Shown one piece after another: positions 10,261 through 21,361 of a DNA stretch of 64,000 bases; within the stretch, counting starts at the first letter, position 1, and every line of letters starts with the position of its first letter. The notes under the pieces are model-generated. The model saw only the letters and a program-made list of their open reading frames with translations. It was not told where the DNA came from and did no database searches. The translations under genes were made by a program, and so were the position numbers. This DNA is from Balanoglossus misakiensis. Taxonomy: Eukaryota; Hemichordata. The DNA lies in the NCBI GenBank assembly GCA_040954595.2, contig CM082585.2, forward strand, positions 868,001-932,000, read 5' to 3'.

Positions 10261-10551
10261 AGGGACATGATACAAGACACCGTTTATGTTAGTGAATGAA
10301 CGTTCAACCACACACAACTTCCATCCCGCTTGTATGATACGAGAGTAAAAACCCGCCCGAAATGAATAAATGGTAGAGACCGTTTATTCATTTTGGCGAC
10401 TTTTTAAAACTCTCGTGTCTATACAAGCGGAGTGGAAGGTGTGTATGGTTGAACGTTGATTCACTATATCCACATGTAGAATAATATAAACGCAGTCTTG
10501 TATCAAACATAATTAATGGAAAAAGGGCAGCGAGAGAGAGACTTTGTCCCT
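10261..10551. mobile_element. Palindromic MITE with TTAA target duplication, copy A
   Basis: The 291-bp element starts AGGGACATGATACAAGAC and ends ACTTTGTCCCT. It is flanked on both sides by TTAA (10257-10260 and 10552-10555). The two halves are long inverted repeats, with CGTTCAACCACACACAACTT pairing with a right-arm copy. A TTAA duplication is the hallmark of piggyBac-superfamily insertion. There is no transposase, so it is non-autonomous. A related copy lies at 11337-11642, on the other side of the exon at 10896-10953. Confidence 0.8.
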
Positions 10552-10555
10552 TTAA

Positions 10556-10895
10556 TGAATACAGCCACAATGTTCTGTTTATATCTACTGACGGACCAGG
10601 CATGGATTGTCACGTATAATTCTTTGAAACGTTTGGTCCTCTGAAGAAATCTGAGCACTCATCTACTCAGTTTGCTTATTTTGTCTTCCTCCACCAGTCA
10701 GTGGTATCGTCCGATTTGATACTCCACTCTAAGCCTCTTTCTGAATGGCTATTTAAGTTGTGATCTGTAAGTCTTAAACCTTTCATCACCCCCCCCCCCC
10801 CCCCGTTTCCTCTTTAGAGGTCCAACATTACCATAGAAAACAATTGGTTTTGACTGAACCATGTTGGTGAAAGGGCTAGGGTCAATTCAACTTAC
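10556..10895 (-). other. Intron part without recognised feature
   Basis: Between the TTAA element and the donor of the exon at 10896. It contains a 16-C run (10789-10804) and nothing else I can identify. Confidence 0.6.
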
Positions 10896-10953
10896 CTTCT
10901 GGACATTCATATTTCACAAAGGGTGTTCCAAACAGTGCTCCAAGATCCAATTG
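10896..10953 (-). CDS. Exon upstream of the C-type lectin domain
   Basis: A 58-bp exon lies between the acceptor TTTATTTGTAACAG|CAATTGG and the donor CCAGAAG|GTAAGTTG. It reads QLDLGALFGTPFVKYECPE plus the first base of a Gly codon. The ECPEG block joins to YQLRGASCYK in the next exon, giving the typical CP.G(Y/W)...CY start of long-form C-type lectin domains. It appears to begin in phase 0, so at least one more exon (signal peptide) is needed upstream on the minus strand, at higher coordinates. None was found with confidence before the satellite at 17 kb. Confidence 0.8.
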
Positions 10954-11336
10954 CTGTTACAAATAAACAATAAGTTAGCTGCCAGTACACTCAATGATGT
11001 ACGCGCAGAACGTCAACTGGTAAACAGTGCGCCTGTGTCTCTTCCCATAGGAGTACATGGAGAATAGTTAGAAAACTCCCTTCTATTATTGTCATTTTCA
11101 GGAAATTTTACACATAGCTCCGACAAATCAAAATAAATTCACCACGGTCTATTTTGAGATAAACTTTGTTCAATATTGTATCCATAGGCAAACCATTGGT
11201 AGAAAATGCTGACCGTCAGCAGTTTTCTTCAATTATCGACTAAATTCACGGCCTTGTTTAAAGTCGAAAACAAGTGCAGTGACCCAAAATGGTTTTTCAT
11301 TATACATACAAATCAGAAACGAAAATCCACGATTAA
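10954..11336. other. Non-coding, no recognised feature
   Basis: This is the region upstream (minus strand) of the lectin exon. No clear signal-peptide exon or promoter motif is visible. Confidence 0.5.
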
Positions 11337-11642
11337 AAGAAATGACAATACAAAACACCGTTTATGTTAATGTAAATGTGGATATATAGTGATGCAACGT
11401 TCAACCGCACACACCTTCCATCCCGCATGTAGACACGAGAGCGAAAACTCGCCAAACTGAAAAATCGGTCTCTACCATTTATTCATTTTGGGCGAGTTTT
11501 TACTCTCATATCATACAAGCAGGATGGAAGTTGTGTGTGGTTGAACGTTCATTCACTACATATACACATGCCCATTAATATAAACGGTGTCTTGTATCAA
11601 ACATTATTAATAGAAAAGGGCGACGGGAGAGAGTTTGCCCCT
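11337..11642. mobile_element. Palindromic MITE with TTAA ends, copy B
   Basis: About 306 bp, related to copy A at 10261-10551. Shared blocks include AACACCGTTTATGTTA, GGTCTCTACCATTTATTCAT and ACGGTGTCTTGTATCAAACAT. The right end TTTGCCCCT|TTAA is well kept; the left end TTAA|AAGAAATGACAA is diverged. TTAA flanks both ends (11333-11336 and 11643-11646). Confidence 0.75.
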
Positions 11643-11646
11643 TTAA

Positions 11647-12788
11647 GGCGACATGATGCATGAAGTGGCGAGAGATAAATGCGACTGACCACCGCATTAA
11701 ACACTGTCAAGCAAGGCACTTCAAATGCCAATTGTTTAAGTGTGTACTAAGTAATAGTTTCATGTACCATGTCCTGGGGGGGGGGGAGGGGTCAAATCAC
11801 AACAGTTGGACATGTACGAATATGAAGAGACGATATCAGTTTTTTCATGTCTTCCTTTAGTAAACAATCTTTTTTGAACTTTGTATAGAATTCATTGAAC
11901 TTTACTTTAGCTTATGAACTCTCATTTGCACATCGTCATCTTGAAATTGTGTCGACTTTATCATAAGGTTTTTATAACTCAACTAGGTCGCAAAACCTAT
12001 TTAAGTTAGTGAGAATAGGACGTTCACCTTTTGGGTTGATGGCTACAGACATTAATCCTGACTCATACACATGTTGCAGCCAGTATACTCTGCAGACATT
12101 GGACACAATAGTTTTACTAACCATTGAATTTTATTGGACCATCAAGTTTATTGACCCATGACGTTCATATACATTGTATGACACGACTGACGCTATAATC
12201 GGTCCATACCTTCGGCGAGCCAAGTGTTTTATAACATCATAAGATATTAATACCTATCACCCAGTCAAACGATTTCAAGTTATACAATTTCCACGCCAAT
12301 AGGACGCCTTTAGGTGGAAATGCAACCAGGTATCCTGAATAGGAAAATATTCCGGGTATCTGTCAAGTTTAGTCCCATATTTAGGGGACCAAGAGCCCTC
12401 AGGCGCTTGGTCCCCTTCTGTTATTGCTGGAGTTTGTCTTCTTTCTTCTTGAGTCGTTTTTTTGCGCCCGTTTTTCTCTGAAATTCCGGCAGGTGCGCCT
12501 TCCAAATTTGGCACGGTGGTTGGGGCCCATAGTACTGGTGCACCAGCCCTTTGAATTTGTAATTAGTCACGTGACTTTGTTGCTATAATCGAGCGAAATT
12601 TTCAAATTGACCTAATTTGCACGTTAATGGGGGCATGTACATTCTTTTCGCGATTTTTGTAGACCATGTGGCCAAAATCCCCTGTGCCAAATTTCAAGGT
12701 CCTAGGCCACGTCGATTTTGAGAAGAAGATTTTTGTAATATTTTTTCGCTTTTTTTGGTGGGCTGAGGACGGACACTGGGGCATCGGA
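11647..12788. other. Non-coding stretch with one hairpin
   Basis: A 10-G run lies at 11776-11785. A perfect 10-bp stem, GGGGACCAAG (12384-12393) with CTTGGTCCCC (12406-12415) and a 12-base loop, is followed by T-rich sequence. No gene, and no exon of the lectin gene, was recognised. Confidence 0.5.
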
Positions 12789-12955
12789 CTTTGACCGTCA
12801 TTACGTTATGTTGTGGAGATCTCATTAGCAGGCTACTCACTTCTGGCGGGTTGCAGTAGTCCTTGGAAAATCGGCTGAAATACGTAAACAGACCAGTGAT
12901 TATTTTCCACGGAATGAATTTTGGGACAACACATTATCGGAGTTCAGGCTGTGTT
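12789..12955. repeat. Direct repeat, left copy (flanks the retrotransposon)
   Basis: About 165 bp related to 16178-16339 in the same orientation. Shared blocks include TGTTGTGG, TCATTAGCA, CTGAAATACGT, CAGACCAGTGATT and CAGGCT. Identity looks to be roughly 70% by eye. The retrotransposon remnant lies between the two copies. Confidence 0.65.
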
Positions 12956-12980
12956 AGGGCGTTTTATTGAATTACGCTGA

Positions 12981-15099
12981 GTTTGGATTGACTACTGTGT
13001 TACCACTGAAATTTCTCATAGCAATGTTCTTTCAATTTCGAGTCTTTGCAATGTTGTTGACTCCGACCATATTCCTGTTTCAATAGAGGTTCATTTCAAC
13101 ACTTCTGCTGATGAAAGCTTCAGCAGTAGTTCCTTCAAGCAATGTAATTTTCGAGTTGATTGGAAAAAATTGTCACAGCAGAATATATCCGCCTACACCG
13201 GTTGTACCAAAGCCAAGATTGATAAGATTAATTTATCCGAAGAGTTATTCTGCACTAATGTGAACTGTACAGACCCTTCGCATTTACAGGCAATTGATAC
13301 TTGTTATAGTAGTATTGTGGACGCATTGAATTGTGCTGCAAAAGATACCATTAGACGTAAGTTTCACCAGAAAGTTCATGTTGTGCCTGGCTGGAACGAT
13401 TTTGTAAAAGAAAGTCACGACTATGCCCGTTCCATGTTTTTATTATGGGTTAATGTGGGTTAACCTAAACAAGGCCCGCTTTTTGAAACCATGAAATCTT
13501 CCAGAGCTCGTTTTTAGTATGCTTTACGTGCTTGTAAAAAGATTGAGAATCAAAATAGGGCTGACAAGATGGCTGATAATTTACGCTGCCACAAACAGAA
13601 CGACTTCTGGGAGGAAGTCAGAAAGCAAACTTGCAGAAAAACGCCGCTTTCTGACACTGTAGGTGGAGCGACTGGTGAGAGTGAAATTGCAATTATGTGG
13701 CACAAGCATTTCAGTGATATTTTGAATTCTGTCCAGGCTCAGACTGGTAAAAATGACATCGAGGAGAAAATGAAGTATGTTAAATTTTCTTCTGATATGT
13801 ATGTTTCTGAAGACGAAGTAATTTCTGCTATACATAAGTTACCTGATGGTAAGACAGCTGGCATTGACAATATTTTAGCTGAGCACCTCAAATTCTCAGA
13901 CTCCTCTATTTTACCCTTTTTGACTTGTTGTATTAATGCAATGATTGTTCATGGTTACCTGCCAACTGAGGCTATCAATGTTAATTTAGTTCCAATTATT
14001 AAGGATAAAACTAAGCTTTGTAGTGATGCCAGTAACTACCGGCCGATAGCACTAGCAACTGTTTTCTCTAAAGTTTTTGAGCATATTTTACTTTCTCGTT
14101 GTGAGGAGTTTCTTACCTCTCATTATTTACAATTTGGTTTCAAGCGAGAACATTCAACTGACCTGTGTTTATTTGCATTTAAAGAAATCATTAGCTACTA
14201 CACCAGCAATGGAAGACCAGTGTTTACTTGTTTTCTGGATGCTTCAAAAGCTTTTGACAGAGTTAATCACTTTAAACTGGTTATAATTAACAAGCACATC
14301 GACAGGAATGTTCCCTTGTATGCTGTACGAATTTTATATTAATGGTACAGAAATCAATTGTTTACTGTGTTGTGGGGTAATGAAACCTCAGAGTTGTTTT
14401 CTGTTTCTAACGGTGTAAGACAAGGGGGGGGGGGGTACTCTCTCCCTATCTTTTTAATGTCTACATTGATGATATTATCAATGCACTCTGTAAAGCCAAA
14501 GTTAGCTGTACCATGTGTGGTGTCAGCGCTAACACTTTAGGTTACGCTGACGACATGACTCTACTCAGTCCAAGTATTAAGGGTCTACGCCGTCTTCTTA
14601 GAATTTGTGAAATTTATGGCAAGGATTATGATATCATTTATAATTCTAGTAAAACTGTGTGCATGCTTTTTAATGGGAAGAATATGAGCGTTCAAAGAAT
14701 TCCTTCGGTTAAACTTAATGACATCACTTTAAAGTTTGTACCTGTACACACCTATCTGGGCCATGTTATATCTTGTGATGGTTGTGATAATGAAGATATT
14801 GAACGACAGAGAAGAGCATTTTGTGTAAGAGCAAACATGCTATTGAGACATTTTCAACATTGTAGTCAAGATGTGAAGAAAGTTTTATTTTTGGCATATT
14901 GTAGTAATATTTACTGTTGCAGTTTGTGGGCATCCTTTAAAGTTAAACCGATGAAAAAATTTAAAACTATGTACAATAATGTTTGCAGAAGATTTCTCGG
15001 TCTTCCGCCATTTTGCTGTGCATCGGGTATGTTTGCTACAAACCATGTACATGTATTGTCACTTGGTGAAGTTTTTAGACGCAATATGTACAGTTTTAA
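12981..15099 (+). pseudogene. 5'-truncated non-LTR retrotransposon ORF (endonuclease end + reverse transcriptase), jockey/CR1-like
   Basis: The open frame starts after a stop at 12978-12980. It first gives the tail of an APE-type endonuclease (IDYC...VDSDHIPVSIEV, with the conserved SDH.P), then a linker with VPGWNDFVKE and FWEEV, then reverse transcriptase. RT blocks visible are YRPIALATVFSKVFE, QFGFKREHSTD, CFLDASKAFDRVNH (motif A), SNGVRQGG (motif B) and GYADDMTLLSP (motif C, YADD). The ORF is dead. It has in-frame stops at 13461 (TAA), 13515 (TAG) and 14340 (TAA), and a frameshift in a 12-G run (14424-14435) where about seven G would fit. Past the run the correct frame gives LSPYLFNVYIDDI. 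The frame runs on to 15100, where another element interrupts it. The clade assignment is by motif style only. Confidence 0.88.
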
Positions 15100-15894
15100 G
15101 ATGGGTCCCTGGGATCTTTTTGCTCGTTGCTGTGGGCCTTTATAGGACATTACACCCCGATTTGGACTAAGCCGTTTTCAGAGTCTAACAAGGGGCTGGT
15201 AACTAGTTGAAAATCTGCACGATTATGTGCACACCCCCTGTCCGAGTATGTTTACGGCAGCTACCACCCGGCCATAGGCCGCCACGCTAATACGGCAAAG
15301 CAGCGGTCAGCGATAGCGTGCGCGTCCTGTAACCACAGTAACTGGATCGAACGCTAAAAATCCAATGTTTTGTACACAGAGATTTTGTACCGTTCACGAA
15401 AATCCCTAAGGCTTTTTTCATAGGCCACGTACGCCAGTCAAATTTGACCTGCTTGTTGAGAACGCACTTCCGCACAGTGTGACGGATCGTTTTTTCGGTT
15501 TTCGTCGTGCTAAGAAACGATACCGGTGGAAGAGTGCGTCCAAAAACACCCAAAATCGATGACTTTTTCAGGTGTGGTACGGGTATGCTGAAATCTTAGG
15601 ATACAACGATAATATTCGAAAACAAAATCCGTCACGATCTTCCCTGGTTCAAGCAACTAATGAATACGTATCAAGTTCGTTTTTGAGGTCACGGAATAAA
15701 AAGCCTTAGGCTTTTGAAATTTGACCTAGCTAATTTTCATATCAATGGCGTCAGGGGGCGCGCGCTCACAATCGTGCAGATTTTCAACTAGTTACCAGCC
15801 CCTTGTTAGACTCTGAAAACGGCTTAGTCCAAATCGGGGTGTAATGTCCTATAAAGGCCCATAGCAACGAGCAAAAAGATCCCAGGGACCCATC
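15100..15894. mobile_element. 795-bp TIR element inserted in the retrotransposon (TTAA target, piggyBac-like, non-autonomous)
   Basis: The terminal inverted repeats are 125 bp (15100-15224 and 15770-15894) and differ at one base. They start GATGGGTCCCTGGGATC. TTAA is duplicated at 15096-15099 and 15895-15898. Removing the element and one TTAA restores the retrotransposon reading frame across the junction (FK, then RRLEN), so the insertion boundaries are certain. The 545-bp interior has no recognisable transposase; its longest frame (minus strand, 15287-15553) shows no known motif. The TTAA duplication points to piggyBac-superfamily mobilisation. Confidence 0.9.
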
Positions 15895-16125
15895 TTAAGC
15901 GTAGACTCGAAAATTCTTCTAATGTTTTACTTGATGCGATCTGTTCATCAGATAGAGCGACTGACAGCATATTTTTCAAACATTGGCGAAAGCAATTGTA
16001 TATCATGTAAGTTTTTTTTTGTGTGTGTCTCAGTGTCAGATTATTATTATTGTTTTTTTTTCTTCTCTCTTTTGGGTATATGGACTTTTTTTAAAGTCTG
16101 AAATAAAGAATTGTTATTATTTGTT
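15895..16125 (+). pseudogene. 3' end of the split retrotransposon ORF and its tail
   Basis: Continuing in frame from 15100 after the nested element, the ORF gives KRRLENSSNVLLDAICSSD and ends with HWRKQLYIM at a TAA (16008-16010). A short T/GT-rich 3' region, an AATAAA at 16102-16107 and an ATTGTTATTATTTGTTA tail follow. This resembles the microsatellite-like 3' tails of CR1/jockey-type LINEs. The element end is placed near 16125 by this tail, not by a defined target duplication. Confidence 0.8.
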
Positions 16126-16177
16126 AGCTGTTGCCATTCAAATGTGTCTACGCAAACCCGGCTACACTGGCAGTGGG

Positions 16178-16339
16178 CTTTGACTCTAAGTCGCTAATGT
16201 TGTGGGAGGTTTCATTAGCATTGTAGTCACATGTAGTGGATAGTAGTTTGGGAAATTGCCTGAAATACGTCAGCAGACCAGTGATTTTCTTGCACGAAGG
16301 GAGTTTGGTACCAGCAATAATCAGAGATCAGGCTTCGTT
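16178..16339. repeat. Direct repeat, right copy (flanks the retrotransposon)
   Basis: Related to 12789-12955 over about 165 bp. It is too long and diverged to be a target-site duplication. It is more likely an older duplicated or repeated sequence into which the retrotransposon inserted. Confidence 0.65.
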
Positions 16340-16453
16340 GCCGTTCAAAAGTTCCTACTTCAGTCGTGATGTTGCAACTGGACGTTCAGTATGGGGGTCG
16401 GCCCGCAGGTGGCCGTGTGGGTTATCAGGTCGCCCGTAACGGCACGCAGCTAC

Positions 16454-17004
16454 ATGCAGCTGTATGGGACCAAAATAATACACCCGATTCGGGGGTCACC
16501 TGTGACACCTGCGTAACTCAATAATTATGTGCATGCGTAATTGTGGGGTCAATGAAAGGGGTGGTAGCGTGGTATTTGTTGCACATGGATCAATATGAAG
16601 TCCGATTTTCCCGTCAAGTTGTGGGCGACCTTATGTGACCTTTCACCTACTTTTGCTTAGTGAGCATCTACAGAAGATGCATGCAGCTTTGGCTTGGGGG
16701 GGGGGGGCATATACGGATGGGACCATAATGATATACCAAAGGCGGGGTCACCTGTTGCACCTGCCTAAGTCATTGATTTTGTACATTTAATTGGACACTA
16801 ACCAACAGGGCGATAGGTGTGGTTTTTGTTCCACAGGGACGAATGTAAGTGTCAGTTGGTTTTTGCCCAAATGTATAAGGTGATTTTGATGACCTCTGTC
16901 ATACAGTGCCATATCTCATCCCGTTGTACAGGTGCAGCTTTGGTATTTGGAGGGATGAAACTATCATGAAATGCCAAATACAGGGGGATACCTTTGACAC
17001 CTGC
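16454..17004. repeat. Imperfect 227-252-bp tandem repeat (2.3 units) bordering the satellite
   Basis: Units begin with TGCAGCT(TT)GG-like sequence at about 16454, 16681 and 16932. Each carries a following GGG(A/T)..A..AT block and the landmark (G)GTCACCTGTGACACCTGC-like sequence at about 16496-16512, 16746-16764 and 16990-17004. The third unit is cut short at its landmark, where the 78-bp satellite begins. A 12-G run is in the second unit (16696-16707). Confidence 0.7.
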
Positions 17005-17649
17005 CATGATTTTTTTCAAAAATCGACGAAATTTTGAGATTTTGCAAAGTCGAAAATTTGTCATTTTTTGATGATTTTCACCCGTCTTTTTTCAAAAATC
17101 GACGAAATTTTGAGATTTTGCAAAAGAGGAAAATTTGTCATTTTTTGATGATTTTCAACAATTTTTTTAAAAAATCGACGAAAATTTGAGATTTTGCAGT
17201 AAAAAATTTGTAATTTTTTGATGATTTTCACCAATGATTTTTTTCAAAATTGACGAAATTTTGAGATTTTGCAGTCGAAAATTTGTAATTTTTTGATGAT
17301 TTTCCCCCATGATTTTTTTCAAAAATCGACGAAATTTTGAGATTTTGCAAAGTCGAAAATTTGTCATTTTTTGATGATTTTCACCCATGATTTTCTTCAA
17401 AAATCGACGAAATTTTGAGATTTTGCAAAGTCGAAAATTTGTCATTTTTTGATGATATTCACCCAATGTTTTTTTTTTCAAAAATGGACGAACCCATGAT
17501 TTTTTTCAAAATCGACGAAATTTTGAGATTTTGCAAAGTCGAAAATTTGTCATTGTCATGATGATTTTCAACCATGATTTTTTTCAAAAATTGACGAAAT
17601 TTTGAGATTTTGCAGTCAAAAATTTGTCATTTTTTGATGATTTTCACCC

Positions 17650-20600
17650 ATGATTTTTTTTCACAAATCGGCGAAATTTTGAGATTTTGCAGTCGTAAAT
17701 TTGTCATTTTTTAATGATTTTCCTCCATGATTTTTTTTCAAAAATCGACGAAATTTTGAGATTTTGCAAAGTCTAAAATTTGTCATTTTTTGATGATTTT
17801 CACCCATGTCTTTTTTCAAAAATCGACGAAATTTTGAGATTTTGCAAAGAGGAAAATTTGTCATTTTTTGATGATTTTCAACAATGATTTTTTTTCAAAA
17901 ATCGACGAAATTTTGAGATTTTGCAGTCAAAAATTTGTCATTTTTTGATGATTTTCAACAATTTTTTTAAAAAATCGACGAAAATTTGAGATTTTGCAGT
18001 AAAAAAATTGTCATTTTTTGATGATTTTCACCCATGATTTTTTCAAAATTGGCAAAATTTTGAGATTTTGCAAAGTCGAAAATTTGTCATTTTTTGATGA
18101 TTTTCACCCATGATTTTTTTTCACAAATCGACGAAATTTTGAGATTTTGTAGTCGTTAATTTGTCATTTTTTGATGATTTTCCCCCATGATTTTTTTCAA
18201 AAATCAACGAAATTTTGAGATTTTGCAAAGTCGAAAATTTGTCATTTTTAGATGATTTTCACCCGTCTTTTTTCAAAAAATCGACGAAATTTTGAGATTT
18301 TGCAAAGAGGAAAATTTGTCATTTTTTGATAATTTTCAACAATGATTTATTTCAAAAATCGACGAAATTTTGAGATTTTGCAGTCGAAAATTTGTCATTT
18401 TTTGATGATTTTCCCCCATGATTTTTTTCAAAAATCGACGAAATTTTGAGATTTTGCAAAGTTTAAAATTTTTCAAAAATCGACGAAATTTATAGATTTT
18501 GCAAAGAGGAAAATTTGTCATTTTTTGATGATTTTCACCCATGATTTTTTTCAAAATCGACGAAATTTTGAGATTTTGCAGTCGAAAATTTGTCATTTTT
18601 TGATGATTTTCACCCATGATTTTTTCAAAATTGACGAAATTTTGAGATTTTGCAGTCGAAAATTTGTCATTTTTTGATCATTTTCCCCCATGATTTTTTT
18701 CAAAAATCGACGAAATTTTGAGATTTTGCAAAGTCGAAAATTTGTCATTTTTTGATGATTTTCACCCATGTCTTTTTTCAAAAATCGACGAAATTTTGAG
18801 ATTTTGCAAAGAGGAAAATTTGTCATTTTTTGATGATTTTCAACAATGATATTTTTTCAAAAATCGACGAAATTTTGAGATTTTGCAGTCAAAAATTTGT
18901 CATTTTTTGATGATTTTCAACTATTTTTTTAAAAAATCGACGAAAATTTGAGATTTTGCAGTAAAAAATTTGTCATTTTTTGATGATTTTCACCCATGAT
19001 TTTTTCAAAATTGGCAAAATTTTGAGATTTTGCAAAGTCGAAAATTTGTCATTTTTTGATGATTTTCACCCATGATTTTTTTTCACAAATCGACGAAATT
19101 TTGAGATTTTGTAGTCGTAAATTTGTCATTTTTTGATGATTTTCCCCCATGATTTTTTTCAAAAATCAACGAAATTTTGAGATTTTGCAAAGTCGAAAAT
19201 TTGTCATTTTTAGATGATTTTCACCCGTCTTTTTTCAAAAAATCGACGAAATTTTGTGATTGTGTAAAGAGGAAAATTTGTCATTTTTTGATAATTTTCA
19301 ACAATGATTTATTTCAAAAATCGACGAACTTTTGAGATTTTGCAGTCGAAAATTTGTCATTTTTTGATGATTTTCCCCCATGATTTTTTTCAAAAATCGA
19401 CGAAATTTTGAGATTTTGCAAAGTTGAAAACTTTTCAAAAATCGACGAAATTTATAGATTTTGCAAAGAGGAAAATTTGTCATTTTTTGATGATTTTCTC
19501 CCATGATTTTTTTCAAAATTGACGAAATTTTGAGTTTTTGCAGTCGAAAATTTGTCATTTTTTGATGATTTTCACCCGTTTTTTTTTCAAAAATCGACGA
19601 AATTTTGAGATTTTGCAGTCGAAAATTTGTCATTTTTTGATGATTTTCCCCCTTGATTTTCTTCAAAAATCGACGAAATTTTGAGATTTTGCAAAGTCGA
19701 AAATTTGTCATTTTTTGATGATTTTCACCCATGATTTTCTTCAAAAATCGACGAAATTTTGAGATTTTGCAAAGTCGAAAATTTGTCATTTTTTGATGAT
19801 TTTCACCCATGATTTTTTTCAAAAATCGACGAAATTTTGAGATTTTGCAAAGTCGAAAATTTGTCATTTTTTGATGATTTTCACCCATGATTTTTTTCAA
19901 AATTGACGAAATTTTGAGATTGTGCAAAGTCAAAAATTTGTCATTTTTTGATGATTTTCACCCATGATTTTTTTTCACAAATCGACGAAATTTTGAGATT
20001 TTGTAGTCGTAAATTTGTCATTTTTGATGATTTTCCCCCATGATTTTTTTCAAAAATCAACGAAATTTTGAGATTTTGCAAAGTCGAAAATTTGTCATTT
20101 TTAGATGATTTTCACCCGTCTTTTTTCAAAAAATCGACGAAATTTTGAGATTTTGCAAAAAGGAAAATTTGTCAATTTTTGATAATTTTCAACAATGATT
20201 TATTTCAAAAATCGACGAAATTTTGAGATTTTGCAGTCGAAAATTTGTCATTTTTTGATGATTTTCCCCCATGATTTTTTTCAAAAATCGACGAAATTTT
20301 GAGATTTTGCAAAGTTGAAAATTTTTCAAAAATCGACGAAATTTATAGATTTTGCAAAGAGGAAAATTTGTCATTTTTTGATGATTTTCACCCATGATTT
20401 TTTTCAAAATAGATGAAATTTTGAGTTTTTGCAGTCGAAAATTTGTCATAAATTGATGATTTTCACCCATGTTTTTTTTTTTAAATGGACGAAATTTTGA
20501 GATTTTGCAAACGAAAATTTGTCATTTTTTGATGATTTTCCCCCTTGATTTTCTTCAAAAATCGACGAAATTTTGAGATTTTGCAAAGTCGAAAATTTGT

Positions 20601-21361
20601 CATTTTTTGATGATTTTCACCCATGATTTTCTTCAAAAATCGACGAAATTTTGAGATTTTGCAAAGTCGAAAATTTGTCATTTTTTGATGATTTTCACCC
20701 ATGATTTTTTTCAAAAATCGACGAAATTTTGAGATTTTGCAAAGTCGAAAATTTGTCATTTTTTGATGATTTTCACCCATGATTTTTTTCAAAATTGACG
20801 AAATTTTGAGATTGTGCAAAGTCAAAAATTTGTCATTTTTTGATGATTTTCACCCATGATTTTTTTTCACAAATCGACGAAATTTTGAGATTTTGTAGTC
20901 GTAAATTTGTCATTTTTGATGATTTTCCCCCATGATTTTTTTCAAAAATCAACGAAATTTTGAGATTTTGCAAAGTCGAAAATTTGTCATTTTTAGATGA
21001 TTTTCACCCGTCTTTTTTCAAAAAATCGACGAAATTTTGAGATTTTGCAAAAAGGAAAATTTGTCAATTTTTGATAATTTTCAACAATGATTTATTTCAA
21101 AAATCGACGAAATTTTGAGATTTTGCAGTCGAAAATTTGTCATTTTTTGATGATTTTCCCCCATGATTTTTTTCAAAAATCGACGAAATTTTGAGATTTT
21201 GCAAAGTTGAAAATTTTTCAAAAATCGACGAAATTTATAGATTTTGCAAAGAGGAAAATTTGTCATTTTTTGATGATTTTCACCCATGATTTTTTTCAAA
21301 ATAGATGAAATTTTGAGTTTTTGCAGTCGAAAATTTGTCATAAATTGATGATTTTCACCCA
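17650..21361. repeat. Higher-order repeat zone A (periods about 962 and 892 bp)
   Basis: The variant GATTTATTTCAAAAATC occurs at 18344, 19306, 20197 and 21089, giving spacings of 962, 891 and 892. The variant TTTCACAAATCGACG recurs near 18112, 19074, 19966 and 20858 with the same spacings. About twelve monomers make one unit, and the two 892-bp copies look nearly identical. Monomers in this left zone carry many GCAGTCG and TTGACG variants and look more diverged than those further right. Confidence 0.85.

Noticed and set aside
12831-12884. Possible minus-strand exon between a TTTCAG acceptor and a GTGAGT donor
   Set aside because: It sits in a repeated sequence whose other copy (16178-16339) does not keep the splice sites, and the peptide shows no motif.
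15287-15553. Minus-strand 88-codon frame as a transposase of the TTAA element
   Set aside because: It is too short, has no DDE/D or zinc-finger motif, and has no recognisable similarity to piggyBac proteins.
12789-16339. Direct repeats as LTRs of a retrovirus-like element
   Set aside because: The copies are too diverged, lack TG...CA ends and primer-binding sites, and the enclosed ORF is a non-LTR type reverse transcriptase with an APE endonuclease tail.
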